Part shown: positions 23,081 to 35,863 of the stretch, in pieces | Position numbering within the stretch: the first letter of the stretch is position 1 | Layout: the number at the start of each line of letters is the position of its first letter | Assembly (NCBI GenBank): GCA_004154925.1 | Contig: QJNS01000007.1 | Location: 496,001 to 560,000 of the forward strand | Direction of reading: 5' to 3' | DNA from: Monosporascus cannonballus | Taxonomy: Eukaryota > Ascomycota > Sordariomycetes > Xylariales | DNA length: 64,000 nt | Translations under genes and position numbers: made by a program | Notes under the pieces: generated by a model | The model's input: only the letters and a program-made list of their open reading frames with translations | What the model was told of the DNA's origin: nothing | Databases searched by the model: none

Positions 23081-25485
23081 CTCATAATCAGGCTCGGCTG
23101 ATCAGAAAGCCCGGGTTTTGCATGTATATTAAGAAGTTCTTCTTCGCCATGGGTTCAACCTCTAAGTATTACTAAATACCAACCACCATTACCATTCAGC
23201 ATATTTTCTGCCATTTTAGTTATCGAGGTTTAACATTAATAATATAATCGGATTAAGTTCTTTATTCTGATAATCTCATTCCGTACTGTGATATAAAATG
23301 ATTATCCGCATTAATTAAGACAAATGCTCCCCTTCCCACCCTAATTTATTTAGCTGCCAAAAAAAAGAAATTGGCTTTAGTTAACTGCCGAAACAACATT
23401 TAATATTTCCGATTAATACAAGAAAAAAAATAAGGTTTTGATTAGAAATGCGAGTAGTCATAGTTACGGCTATGGAAATGCAAAAACGCATATTATGCTT
23501 TACAAAATAACGACGTTACGAATAACTGATAATAACAAAATAACTTTAAAATATTATTAATTAAAGGGGCTATTTTAAAATTAAGCGTTTATAGGATATT
23601 ATCCGGAGTTAAATCTTTAGCAACCTTATTTCGAAAAATTATATGCCTAAAGATGTATAAATTTAAAAATATGGATTAATTACCCGGATGTTAAACCGAC
23701 GGCATAATTTAGAAAATAATGTACTTTTGGAAATTCTTATTTAACAAAATAAAATTCAGATATTTGGAAATAGGATAATAAGAATAAAATTAATTACGAT
23801 AAATTACAAAAAATCAACTTATTATGTTTTAAAAACAAAAATATGTTGTTAATAACGTATTTACGCAGATATTAAATTAAGTAGCGTTAAAGTAACCGCG
23901 GTATGATTAAGAATATAAATTAGACTGTTAACGTAAACAAAAAGAAATAAAGCTATAAAACCTATAATTTCGTTTACGCAAAAATAATTCGAAAATCGTT
24001 AACATTTCTTAATATAATTAGAAAAATAAGCCCGACTTATTAAATAACATATTTGAAAATATTTTCACGTTAATAAGTTAGCATTTTATATAGGCCTTAT
24101 TTAAAAATATCTTTTAAGATTCGCCGGTATTAATTAATATGATTAGTTTGGCGGTAAAATTAATAATAAAAGTATTAATCGTGAAATTAAAGACGACTTT
24201 ATCCGATATTTACCGCTAGTAATATGCCAATTAAAAGAAACGGGTTTACCTAAGTAAAAAAAAAAGAACGATATTTTTACTACAATTGCGAAAGATTCAG
24301 AAAATATAAACGAAAATATTAAACGCTTTAAAGTCCCTTATGTTTACGTATATAAATAATAACTTTAAACTATCAAATTATGTTGACCCCGAGTTACCTT
24401 TTTCCGATAAATAGATTTCGTTAAGGTTTAGCCGATTTGCTGAAAGTCCGTCAAAATTAACAAAAATTATGGTATAATAAAGGTTATTACTTATTCCGAA
24501 ATTCTTTGTTACTTAAAAGGATCAAAATCCAACGTCGAACATAATTAACCGTTACCGATTATGTGAACTCAAATACGAAAATAAGGTTAATAACGAACTA
24601 TTTTTAAGTAATTCTATGGGTTCCTTAAAACCTATTACAAACGTAATTAAAGGACGAGTATCGGAAATACCGGAAATTATTACTAAATTACATAAAAAAT
24701 AACGAGTTTAACTTATTTACATTTTGTTACAGATTTTTACTGGGTTTATAATATTTATGCTTAAAAACATATTTTAAAATTTCATAATTAATATGGATAC
24801 GGATTTCCAGTAGATATTATAAACAGATTTGCTTTTTTTATAATATTACCGGATATATTTGCTTCTTTAGATTTCGGCTTTTCTAATATTATAACTACTA
24901 ATTAACTTAAGCAAATCGGCAAATTATATCGGAAATATAAATTTACAAAGGCGGAAATAATTAATAAATTTCCTTATTAAATAAATGATTTTTATAAAGG
25001 ATTAAATTAAAGTTATCCTTAAAAACGTTACTATTAAAAACGAGACGGTTAAAAACATTTTTAAAACCTTTAAACTGTAAAACTCAGAATAAATACCGAT
25101 TATTAGAGATCGATTAAAAAGAGTAATAAAATAAATTTAAGGAAATATTGAATTAAATTTATAAATATTATTGAAAATATATTATTTGGGTTTACGATAT
25201 CGTTAAAAAAACTAAGTTCAAGAACCAAACCGCAAATAAAAATAAATATACCGAAAACCTATTAAAAGAATTTTCAGCTAATTATTTCGAAATAATTCTT
25301 AATAATTTATCTATAAAGTTTAAGGATTTTATATATAACGCCTTATGATACCTCCGTAACATTAATTAAAAATTAACCTTTAAATAAGGCTGGACTAATT
25401 AAACATAAAAGGCGAAAGCAATTATCAAATACGGTTCGCTTTAATTTTAGCTAGATAAAAAAGGTACGATAATAAAACCCTAGGC
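23081..25485 (+). mobile_element. Unit D, left part: unidentified retroelement-like sequence
   Basis: It does not match the chromovirus copies. 23081-23480 is less RIP-affected (many CA, CC, GG). A frame may begin at ATG 23150 with M-G-S-T-S-K-Y-Y before a stop. A zinc-knuckle-like stretch near 24275-24320 keeps one Cys between Tyr codons in the order expected for CCHC. No RT, integrase or protease motif could be identified. It is interrupted by E and continues after 32373. A Copia-like Gag is possible, not shown. Confidence 0.4.
24277..24321 (+). pseudogene. Zinc-knuckle-like remnant in unit D
   Basis: The frame reads Y-Y-N-C-E-R-F-R-K-Y-K-R-K-Y. With Tyr as decayed Cys and Glu/Arg as decayed Gly this fits C-x2-C-x3-G-x-x4-C, but the His position is Lys, not explained by RIP. 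The forward orientation of D rests mainly on this. Confidence 0.4.
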
Positions 25486-25490
25486 ATATT
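25486..25490 (+). repeat. Target site duplication ATATT, left (element E)
   Basis: It matches 32369-32373 exactly, on the other side of E. Confidence 0.92.
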
Positions 25491-25877
25491 TGTGACGGCT
25501 AGGCTAATTAACCAACTATTAAACCTAAGTCGACGGGTTTATGTTGGCAGGAGTATCGTGGGATTCTGAACAATGGATACAGTATTATGTTACATCTCGT
25601 AATACCAAGGGCGTTTTGGGTAACGAACTGTTATTACAAGCTGGTATTATTTAATTATAGAAAATAATTAAGGTTATATACTTTTCTTGTTTTTACGTAC
25701 TTAATGATTATTAATTAAGTAATATTGATTATTGCGCTTAACGATACTTAACTAGATAGTTATTTAATTATGTTTAATAATTTCCGATTAAGTATTAATT
25801 ACGTAATTCGACTTATTTGGGTCTTATTTCGGTTAAGGCTAACCGTTTTTAAAACTTAAACTTGTTAAATCGTAATA
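25491..25877 (-). repeat. 3' LTR of element E
   Basis: It starts TGTGACGGC and ends CGTAATA; the adjoining CGATCCTCTTTTTT is the reverse of a polypurine tract. On the minus strand it carries AGCTTGTAATA, the presumed transcript start. Confidence 0.94.
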
Positions 25878-25943
25878 CGATCCTCTTTTTTATTAATTTT
25901 CGTTCCGAAAATTTCTTTTTTTGTAAGTATTATTTGTTTTACA

Positions 25944-26549
25944 ATATCCGGTCGTATTATTAAACCTTGTCGTTAGGATTTATTTTCGACCGTTCGTTAT
26001 TAGGACTTTTTTTTTATCTTTGAAAAATTTAATTTTGAAATTATATCGTACACCTTATACTTTTTTAAGGAATAAAAATATAAAATAATAAAAAACGTTT
26101 CCAAATATAAGGCTTACGTAAAACGTAATTCCCCTTATGACGGGAACGGCGTTCTGCTTTTTTCGTTGGAAAATATTCGCGCCGAAAACCAGCGGCTCGA
26201 ACGTAAAAAGACGTTCGCCAAAAAACGTTTTCTTAAGCTTTAAAAACGTTATTAACAAAAAATAAACAAAATTATTATTCGTTTAATCCGTTTACGTAAG
26301 CAAAAGGCTTTTTTTCGTTTTAAAGGTATAAAAATGGTTTAACGGGAACTTTAGTCCCTGGAAAAGCTGGAAAAGCAAAAGTATTAAAAGTAAGTTTCCA
26401 TGGAAGCTTTTGCCGTCGCTTTGTCCCTACCTTTTGAATCCTTTAATTGGTTTGCCTTTTCCGCGTTCGAGGTTATTAACTGGGATACCGTTATCGCCGG
26501 CGTTCCCGACGTTATTAGTAAAAATTCTTTAATAGGCGCTAGGTACTAA
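25944..26549 (+). pseudogene. Antisense Zn2Cys6-like ORF, subtype Ib (E copy, frame kept)
   Basis: The best copy for the overall gene plan: 606 bp, exactly 202 codons in one frame from ATA (decayed ATG, 25944) to TAA (26547-26549), with about nine internal stops. The cluster spans 26049-26138 with all six Cys columns as TAC/TAT in exact spacing 2-6-8-2-6. Residues about 70-135 are rich in Lys, Arg, Glu and Leu, likely a coiled coil. The last 47 codons are open, with aromatic and acidic residues. The stop overlaps pol by 35 bp. The product was probably a small nuclear DNA-binding protein; function is inferred. Confidence 0.8.
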
Positions 26550-29500
26550 TAAGATTTTTGGCGGGTTCCCAGGTATTTTCGGAATTTAGGTACTTTTTTT
26601 ATTTAATTAGATATTAGGTAAATCCGTTTTATTTCCGCATATCGAAAATTTTTTCCACCTTATATGCCTTTTCGTTTTTTATTTTTACGTTATCCTATAC
26701 CGTACGTACTTTGATTATATTTGCTATTAACTTAAATAAGGAAATATAAAAAATTAAATAGAATTTAACTTTTGATAAAAATTCTAATTAATAATTATTT
26801 TCTGAAATTTTCTTAACGATTTTATATAAACCGATATATTTGAAATCGATTTTTTTGCTAAGTTTTTTTATTTGAATGTTTTTAGTAACGAGATAAATTA
26901 TTTTTCTCTTTTCGAAAATTAATTTTTTTAACTTTTTTTGGTTATAATATTTACTTATTTAGTTCCGTACAAATTCTAATTCTATTTTTATTTCCTAATA
27001 TAATTATCGTAATTATTTTAACGTAAAAATTATTTTAATATTAATTAAACCGTCGTTATGCGTTTTTTTGTAAATTTTTGGAATAAACCCAAAATTCGCG
27101 TTAACTGGTATTATCTTAATATTTTCGTAATAATTAATATTATAAACTAATTAAATAATAAATAACTTTTTAACCTAATTATTTTGTTCGTAATTAACGT
27201 AATATCGTAAATATATTTCCAATATTTAGTTTAGTTATTTTATTTATTTTTCTATTTATAATTTAAATATATTAAATAATTTATGGTTTAAGCCGATTTA
27301 TGCCATAAGGCCTTATTAAAATTTAAATACGAATATCGAACCTTTATTCGAAATAATTTTTACTAATAATCCATATATGTTAAAAATATATTTGAAGAAA
27401 ATATATGCTATTTATTTTACGTCCGTATCCTTATAATATGGTAAAAAGTAAGAAAATTTCGTGAACCGATCGACGATAACGAAAATGTTATCGTAATGTA
27501 TTTTTGTTATTAAATCCTTTAATATAGGAAGTTTAATAATAAAATCGAATATAATTAAATACTATAATTACTTTATAACTAATAATAATTATAATTCTCC
27601 GTATGGTTTATATTATCGGGCCTTTATTTTAATACAAACGTTATATTGTTATATAACCTTTTATACCGTTAATTTTATTTTAGGAAAAAAATATGTACGT
27701 TAAAGCCGTTTTAAAATTTTATGGATCTTTAGACATCCATATAACTGATATTTATATATATTTCGTATTAAGTTTTTTTAATATTTTTTTGGAACTTATA
27801 TTTTATTTATTTTTTAATTTTTTGGAAAATTATTATTATATTATTAAATTTTCTGGTATATATCAAAAGATATTACCCGAATTATTATAATTTATCGTAA
27901 GCGTAAATATCCTTTTATGGTAATATCGAAAATTATGTAATTAATTTTAACTAACTTTTTTTCGAAATTTGGTTATTTACTTAGGGCGTCTGCTTTGCCG
28001 TTTTCTAAACCTTTTTTATAAATAATAACGAAGTCGAAGTTCGCCAACTTTATTATATATCGTAATTATCGTCCTATAAGTTTTTTAGTGATAATAAAGC
28101 CGGTAAAATTTTGATAATTTGTATAAATCTTAACTTAATATAAATTTCCCTTTAGGAAATGCTTAAATTCGCGGAACGCCATAATAATAACTATAAATTC
28201 TTTATTTGGAATGCTATAATTAAGTTCGGCTCCTTTTAATTTATATAAAAAGAACGTAATAAAGTACAATTTGCTTTAATTATCTGGCTATCCGATTATT
28301 ACGCCTAACATATAATCCGAAAAATCGGTTTTTAATTCCATAGGGCGTATTAGGTCGTATATAATTAATACTAGCTTATTGGTAATCGCATTTTTAATTT
28401 CTTAAAACGCTTTTTCCGCTTTTAACGTTTATATAAATTTTTTTTCTTTTTTAGTAAAATTAATTAGGGGCATAATTATTTTGCTAAAATTTCGGATAAA
28501 CTTCTTATAATAATTGGCGAATCCAAAAAATGCCTATATTTCCTTAACTATTATTAGTATTTGCTATTTTGTAATAACAGCGATTTTCTTAAAATCCATC
28601 CTAATATATCCTAAGGTAATAATATGTCCCAGATATTCCATTTCTTATTTATGGAACTAATTTTTCTTTATATTAACCAATAGTTTAACATTTTGCAAAA
28701 CTTAAAGGACTTTATGAACGTATTTTGCATATATTTTTTTATTTCCGAAAAAATAAGAATATTATCGAAATAGCACATAATAAAAACGTTAAGGTATTCC
28801 CGTAATACATAATTTACCATTTGCTGGAAAGTTACTAATACGTTCGTAAATCCTATTAGCATAATCAAATACTTAAATAATCCGTATTTTATTTTAAAAG
28901 TTATTTTTTATTCGTATTATTTCTTAATTTTAATAAAGTTATATTTATTTCTAAGATCGAATGTTATAAACTATTTAGTTCTATAAAATCGGTTTTTTAT
29001 TTTTGTAATTAAGGGCAATAACGTTTAATCCTTAATGGTAATTTCGTTTAGCTATCGGTAATTAACTATAAGTCGTAATTTTCCATTTTTCTTAGGTACG
29101 AAAAATATAAGATATTTTGCCGGTAACTTTAAAGGTTAAATTTATCCTTTTTGTAACCGATTTTCTAGGTATTCCCGGAAAATATGCAATTCGTTTTCGT
29201 TAAGGTTATAAATAAGGTAAAATTTCGTAATTTTATTCGTTATGTTTTAGTAATTTCGTATCCAGTTTCTTTTTAAAAAGTTACTTATATTTATAATATT
29301 ATGATAACATATTAATTAAATTTTTTAATTTTTAAAGCTATTATTTTAAATTGTTATTTAATTACCGTAATTTTACTTTAATAATAATAACAATATATCA
29401 TATTTTTCTTTAATACTTATTCTTTTTTTTATATTTTATTCCCTTAGGTAATAAAGTATTTATCATATCTTTATGCCTATATTCGTTATTATTTTCGATT

Positions 29501-30462
29501 AAATATTAAGATCTCGTTTTTTTTAAATTTTGCTTATTGATACAATATAAAGCGAATTTTACTTAGCTAATCCCTCCGTTAATTAAGGCCTTATACTGGT
29601 ATATCTATGGTTTTCTTAAGATTATATCGTAATTCTTAAATAAAACGATATCGAAATTAACCGTTTAATATCATTTTTTAATAAAAATTTCGAGGTAATT
29701 AATTTCATATTAAATTTTTCCGTTATCGTAAGCGAAATCCTGACTTTCGGCGTTTATTATTATGTAAGGTTTTAACTTATATTTCTATAATAATTTAAAT
29801 TTATTAATTACGTTTGGTATAATATAATTTTCACCTAAAGTTCCGTAATTTATTATTATAATATATTAATACGTTCCGATTTGTACATCTAAAGTAATAA
29901 GGTTATTAACGGCTTTTATCGTTACGTTTAAAACCTTTTTTAAAAATTTATTCTAATTTCTTTAGGTTTCGTTATCCTGCGGCTTTTTTATAAGTAACTT
30001 TTATTTTTTAACTCCTTTTCGAATTTGTCAAACTTTATTTATATTTTTTTATATAACGCGTTAAGTTATTATATTTATTGTTCTTATCGGCGTATTATGT
30101 CTTCGAATTATATTAGTTATTTTTAATTTTATTAGATTTTTTTTCCCACTGGGTAAATTATTCTTTAATATGGCGTATAATTTCCTATTAAGCCTTATTT
30201 CCTTTTTACTAAAGGTTTCGTATAAATCGTTAAATTTTTTCCTTTAAAGCTTATCGTTTATCAGGATTTATAATAAATACTAGTTGAAAATAAAGGTCTA
30301 TAATAACTTTCTGGTAATACTTTTTTACAATATGCTAGATTAATTTCTTTTCCGTTTAATGGTTATACCACTTATAATGACAAAAAGGGTTTTCCTGCAG
30401 ATATTATTTTCCTTTAAGCTAGTTTTTTATTATTACTAATTAAAGAAAATCGTTTTTAAATG
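26515..30462 (-). pseudogene. E pol remnant
   Basis: Minus-strand gene with stop at 26517-26515. Chromodomain about 26545-26680, integrase to about 27700, RNase H about 28000-28420. RT: the open stretch 28668-28868 carries the palm segment with Y-F-D-N at 28772-28761 (second Asp now Asn), followed by I-L-I-F-S. The protease region lies near 29860. Stops of TAA/TAG type are frequent elsewhere. Confidence 0.9.
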
Positions 30463-31915
30463 TTATAAATCGAAAATATTAATATTATTATTTATCGTTT
30501 TTGTTTTTTTTCATTTTATTAGGAAAATCGAATTTTTTATAATATATACGGGTAATCCTATTATAAATATGCCATTTTTATTTTTCGTAAATAAGGTAAT
30601 TTTATCTTTTATAATAAATAATATATATCCTGCCGTATCGATTAAAAGTTCCGGAATAAACTTTTTTTATCTAGCCTTAATATTCCTTTAATTATTCTTT
30701 AAAAATATTCCGTTATTCCTTAATTATTTATTAAGTTAGATTTTTGGCTTTTTGCATTCTTTATTAAAGTTTTTGCTACGGTAAGCTTGGCATATACTTA
30801 AGCCAAATTATATTAATAGATTTTTCGTTTTTCTGATTTTTCTTGGGTTATCCTTCGGATATAGGTTTCTAATTATTTTGTCATAATTTTTTGGGTAAAA
30901 GGCATTTATAAGCCTTATGCCCCTTTTTTCCGCAATTATAATATTCGATCTGGTTCCAATCCTTCTTATGGGTAACTCCTAACTCCATAAGGCCTGTCTT
31001 AATATTATAAGAAGTATTGTTACGCCGAAAAACGTTAATATTAGCCGTATATCGGGGTTTGTTATCGTTTTTTTTTTAATTCTTTTGGTATGCCAGGTAT
31101 ATTGCCGGTTATTAATTTTAATTATTATGGCGATATAATCCGACAAATAATTAGGCCGGTTAAATTTAAAAAGTTTTTTTTATATTTCTTTTTTTAAGTT
31201 ATCGAAAAATTTAGCCATTAATATTTTTTGTCCTTAATTTAACTTAAATATTAACTAAATCAATACGTTACCGTATTTAAATACCGATCTTTTTTATCGT
31301 AATTATTAAATTTGCATTTCGGCTTTTATTTTTTCGTTTATTATTCCGAAAACCTTTATTAACGTTTATTTAAATTATTCGTAATCGTTATATATTTATA
31401 TTATTTCCGGATTGCGTTTTTCGATTAGCAAAATAACGTATTTTTTTATAACCGGCTTAAACCAAATAATTACGTTTCCGGTAAATCGTTTAACCGCGAA
31501 CTTAATTCGTATAATAAACGTAATAAATCGAATAAAAAAATACCCGAAATATGTTCGGTATTAAATTAAAAATAATTATAATTTAATCGAAATTTTATTA
31601 AAAAATTTTGGCTTAAAGGATTTAAGGATTTTTCTTAATTCCTTGGTAAAATTTAACTAAATAACTTAATTCGACCGAAAAAACTTTCTAGTTTTAGGAA
31701 TCTTTTTTTTTTCCTTAAATTTCTTATAGGCGGCTTAAAGGGACGTCGTAAGGTCGTTTTTGTTTTATTCCAGCTAAAGGATACGTTTATTTATAACGTC
31801 CAGATGTCGAAAAACTTCTTTTCGAAAAAGACGAAATTGCTTTTTTTTTTCTCGGATTTTATTCCGGTATTAAGGTCCTTAAGGACTTAGTAAATAAGCT
31901 ATTTAAGCTACTTGC
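30463..31915 (-). pseudogene. E gag remnant
   Basis: It ends F-D-L-stop at 30465-30463. The zinc knuckle at 30902-30943 is nearly complete: Tyr for Cys1, then N-C-G-K-K-G-H-K-A-Y-K-C, so Cys2, His and Cys4 are intact. This form is shared with the K copy and differs from the N-K-I-G-H form of A, B and H. The N-terminus is broken. Confidence 0.84.
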
Positions 31916-31981
31916 TAATAAATATAATATCGGCGGTATTACTTAAAGTTTAACGGTATTACTAAATAAAAACTTATAACG

Positions 31982-32368
31982 TATAACGGCTAAGCTAATT
32001 AACCAATTATTAAACCTAAATTAACGGGTTTATATTAATAAAAATATCGTAGGATTTTAAATAATAAATATAATATTATATTACGTTTCGTAATATTAAA
32101 AACGTTTTGGGTAACGAATTATTATTACAAACTAATATTATTTAATTATAAAAAATAATTAAAGTTATATATTTTTCTTATTTTTACGTACTTAATAATT
32201 ATTAATTAAATAGTATTAATTACTATGTTTAACGATACTTAATTGGGCAATTGCTTAATTATGCTTAATAACTTCCAACTAAGCATTAATTACGTGACTC
32301 GACTTACTTAGGTCTTATTTCGGTCAAGGCTAACCATTTTCAAGACCTGAGCCTGTCAGGTCGTAACA
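31982..32368 (-). repeat. 5' LTR of element E
   Basis: 387 bp, the same length as its partner. On the minus strand it is followed by CGTTATAAGTTTTT, the counterpart of the candidate self-primer site, and it is flanked by ATATT at 32369-32373. Confidence 0.94.
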
Positions 32369-32373
32369 ATATT

Positions 32374-33495
32374 CGACAACATAATCTTAAACTTAAATTT
32401 TTTTATCAGCAAAACGTAATTAAATGTCGGAAAATATTTATATTTTGCAAAAGTTAAAGATTATTTAGGTACGACAAATTCAAAACTTTAACGTCTTTAG
32501 GGAAAAATAAGAAATCGTAAAATTATCCGGTTATCGTAATATTACGTACCTTAAGGCCAGAAACCGCCTTGGACATAATATAATAATGCCGACCTATCGA
32601 TTAATATAATAAGCTTTTAACCGGACGATTTTAATAAATTAAGATATTATCGTAAACGAAATAATTACCAAGGTAATTATTAAAGCCGCGAAAAATGATT
32701 TGGGAATTCTGAAAAAGGAACTTATTAGTTTTACGGCAAATGGGGATATATAATATATACGTACAAACTATTTTCGAATATAAAAGAAACGGTTTAATTT
32801 CGTTCGGTAAAAACTAATATACGATTTTCTTAAGGTTTAAAATTAATCGATTTAATTTGGGTATAACATAATTTCCAACGACATTCCAAAGTTAAGTAAT
32901 TAATAAAAAGGTTTAAATTTATAAGAAGAATTTAAAAAGAATACATAATTCGCCTAATTTCTCTCGTTATTTTAAGGACAAAATAAAGTATTATAATTAC
33001 CGACAGAAAGTTTTTAAAGAATTAAGAAAATTTACACTTAATATTAACCAGGATTTTATTTATCTTAATACTCCGGACGTACCTTATATTACAACAATCT
33101 TAAAACCTAACCGACCGGAATTCGTTATTAATTAACACAGTATTATTAAGATTAACAAATTTTAGTTTGTTATAAAGAACGGTAAGCCATTTTACAAAGA
33201 AATATTTTTGGTTAATTAGCTTTGGAACGACCTTATTAAAAATAAAGATATTCGGCATTATAAGAAAATCCGCGCTTTAAAGGTCGATACAAATAATTAA
33301 CTTTTTATATTTACTAATATTATTTTAATTAAACGACCTGGTAAGGAAAAAGAAAATATCGGCGAATCTATAACAAAAACAAGGCCGATAATAATAAACT
33401 TATATAAAACGGACCCTTATTTTTAAATACCGAAATAAAAGTACAAACAGACTATATCTTTAATTACAGTAAATTAATTAATAAGTAATTAATAA
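32374..33495 (+). mobile_element. Unit D, right part
   Basis: It continues the sequence interrupted by E. It still does not match the chromovirus until about 33495, where homology to the RT domain starts abruptly. It holds the fairly open frame at 32941-33426. Confidence 0.4.
32941..33426 (+). pseudogene. Unidentified degraded reading frame
   Basis: About 162 codons in one frame. From 33001 to the final TAA at 33424 only four stops occur, each TAA or TAG that can derive from CAA/CAG by C-to-T. Readable parts include K-N-G-K-P-F-Y-K-E and K-R-P-G-K-E-K-E. The composition is polar and basic. I do not recognise the family. It sits just before the junction with element F and may belong to the gag or 5' gene of unit D. 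Confidence 0.4.
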
Positions 33496-35863
33496 AATAT
33501 AAGTATTCGGTTATACCAATAGGATTTACGATTGTATTAGCAACTTTTTAGCGAATAATAAATTATGTATTATAAAAATACTTTAATAATTTTATCGTTT
33601 ATTATTTTGATAATATTTTTATTTTTTCGGAAATAAAAAAATATACGTAAAATATATTTATAAAGTTTTTTAAGTTTTATAAAATGTAAAGTTATTTGTT
33701 AACGTAAAAAAAGGTTAATTTTATATATAGGAAATAGAATATTTGGAATGTATTATTACCTTAAGATATATCAGAATAAACCTTAAAAAAATCGCTGCCA
33801 TTATAAAATGGCAAACGTTAACGATAATAAAAAAGTAATAGTTATTCCTTAAATTTGCTAATTATTACAGAAAGTTTATTCGAAATTTTAATAGGATAAC
33901 TATATCCCTAATAAATTTTTTAAAGAAAAAAAAGAATTTAAATAAATGCCAGATACGGAAAAAATATTTTAGAATATTAACGATGTAATTATTAACGAAT
34001 TAATATTAATTATGTACGATTTAAACTGCTTTATTAAATTAGAAACCGATATTTCGGATTATGCGTTAAACGTAATAATCGGATAACGAAATAATTAAAG
34101 TAAATTGTACCTTATTATATTTTTTTCGTACAAATTAAAACGAGCTAAATTTAATTACGGTATTCCAAATAAGGAATTTATGGCTCTTATTATGGCATTT
34201 CGAAAATTTAGATATTTTTAAAAAGGAAATTTGTATTAGGTCAAGGTTTATACGGATTATTAAAATTTTACCAGTTTTATTACGATTAAGGAATTTATAA
34301 AACGATAATTTCGTTATGCGAAAAAATTGATAAATTTCGATTTCGTTATTATTTATAAGAAAGGTTTAAAGAACGATAAAGCAAATGCTTTAAGTAAACG
34401 ACCAAATTTCGAAAAGAAATTAGTTAAAATTAGTTATATAATTTTTGATATTATTACAAAAAGATATTTACGCTTACGAGAAATTACGACAATTTGGGCA
34501 GTACCTAATAACAGATATTAAAAAAAATCTAATAATGTAATAGTAATTTTTTAAAAAACCAGAAAACGGATAAAATATAAGTTCCAGAAAAATACCAAAA
34601 GGATTTAGTACGAAGAATATACAAATATTAATTATATGGATATTTAGAGATTTATAAAACGTTAAAAAGATTTTAATATATATATTTCTTTTTAAAATGA
34701 AATTAACAATATAGAAAATTATACGATAATACGATATTTGCGTTAAAGCAAAAACTTAACGACATAAACCATACGGAAAATTATAATTATTATTAGTCGC
34801 AAAACGACCGTAATATTTAATTATATTTAATTTTATTATTAAATTTTTTATGTTAAAAAATCCAATTACGGGAATAAATTACCATAATATTTTCGTAATT
34901 GTTAACCGATTTACAAAATTCTTTTATTTTTTATTATATTACGAGGATATAAACGCCGAACAAATAATTTATATTTTCTTTAAAAACATTTTCAATATAT
35001 ACGGATGATTAATAGAAATTATTTCAAATAAAGAATCGATATTGACATCTAAGTTTTGGTAAAGCCTAATAATATAAATTAGCTTAAATTACCAATTATT
35101 TAACGTATTTAAACCTTAAATTAATAAATAAATAAAACGAATAAATTAAATTTTAAAAACTTACTTACGACATTATATTAATTGTAAATAAAATAATTAG
35201 GTTAAAAAATTTTTAATTATGTAATTAACTTATAATACCAGTTATTACGAAAGTATTAAGATAATATTTATAAACGTAAATTTTGGTTTTATTTTAGAAA
35301 TTTACAAAAAATTGCGTAATAACGGTTTAATAAATATTAAAATAATTCTTACGTTAAAACAATTGTAACAATTATAATAAAAAATAAAAATAAAATTAGA
35401 ATTGGTATGGAATTAAATAAATAAGTATTACGATTAAAAAAGGTTAAAAGGATTAATTTTCGAAAAAGGGGAAATGGTTTTCCTGATTATAAAAAATATT
35501 TAAATAAAACGATTTAACAAAAAACTTAATTTTAAATATATCGGTTTATACATAATCGCTAAAAGAATCTTAGAAAATAATTATTAATTAAAATTCTTAT
35601 TAAAAGTTAAATTCCGTTTAATTTTTGATATTTTTTTATGTAAGTTAACAGCAAATATAATTAAGGTATATACAGTATAAGACGAAATGAAAGTGGAAGA
35701 TAAAAAGGTATATAAGGTAGAGAAAATCCTCGATATACGAAAATAAGACGAATTTACTTAATATTTAATTAAATAAAAGAAATACCTAAATTCCGAGAAT
35801 ACCTAGGAACCTGCCAAAAACTTTATTAACGCCTAGCGCTTATTAAAAGGTTTTTACCAGTAA
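33496..35863 (+). pseudogene. F pol remnant: RT (part), RNase H, integrase, chromodomain
   Basis: RT active site Y-F-D-N at 33603-33614. RNase H has both Asp residues (T-D at 34045-34050, then S-D-Y-A-L) and a 64-codon open tail at 34327-34521. Integrase follows to about 35600. The chromodomain at 35717-35823 carries N-S-E-N-T before a stop at the Trp position. The gene ends TAA at 35861-35863. Confidence 0.86.

Larger units (their letters stand above)
25491..32368 (-). mobile_element. Element E: complete reverse chromovirus
   Basis: 6878 bp with two 387 bp LTRs and a perfect duplication ATATT, inserted in unit D. In plus-strand order: 3' LTR, antisense ORF, chromodomain, integrase, RNase H, RT, protease, gag, 5' LTR. 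Confidence 0.95.

Noticed and set aside
23081..23125. Possible tRNA or primer site after the divergent LTR
   Set aside because: No cloverleaf could be drawn and no TGG-CCA-type primer match was found.
26055..26258. 67-codon minus-strand frame
   Set aside because: Shadow of the antisense Zn2Cys6-like gene of element E, whose real frame is on the plus strand.
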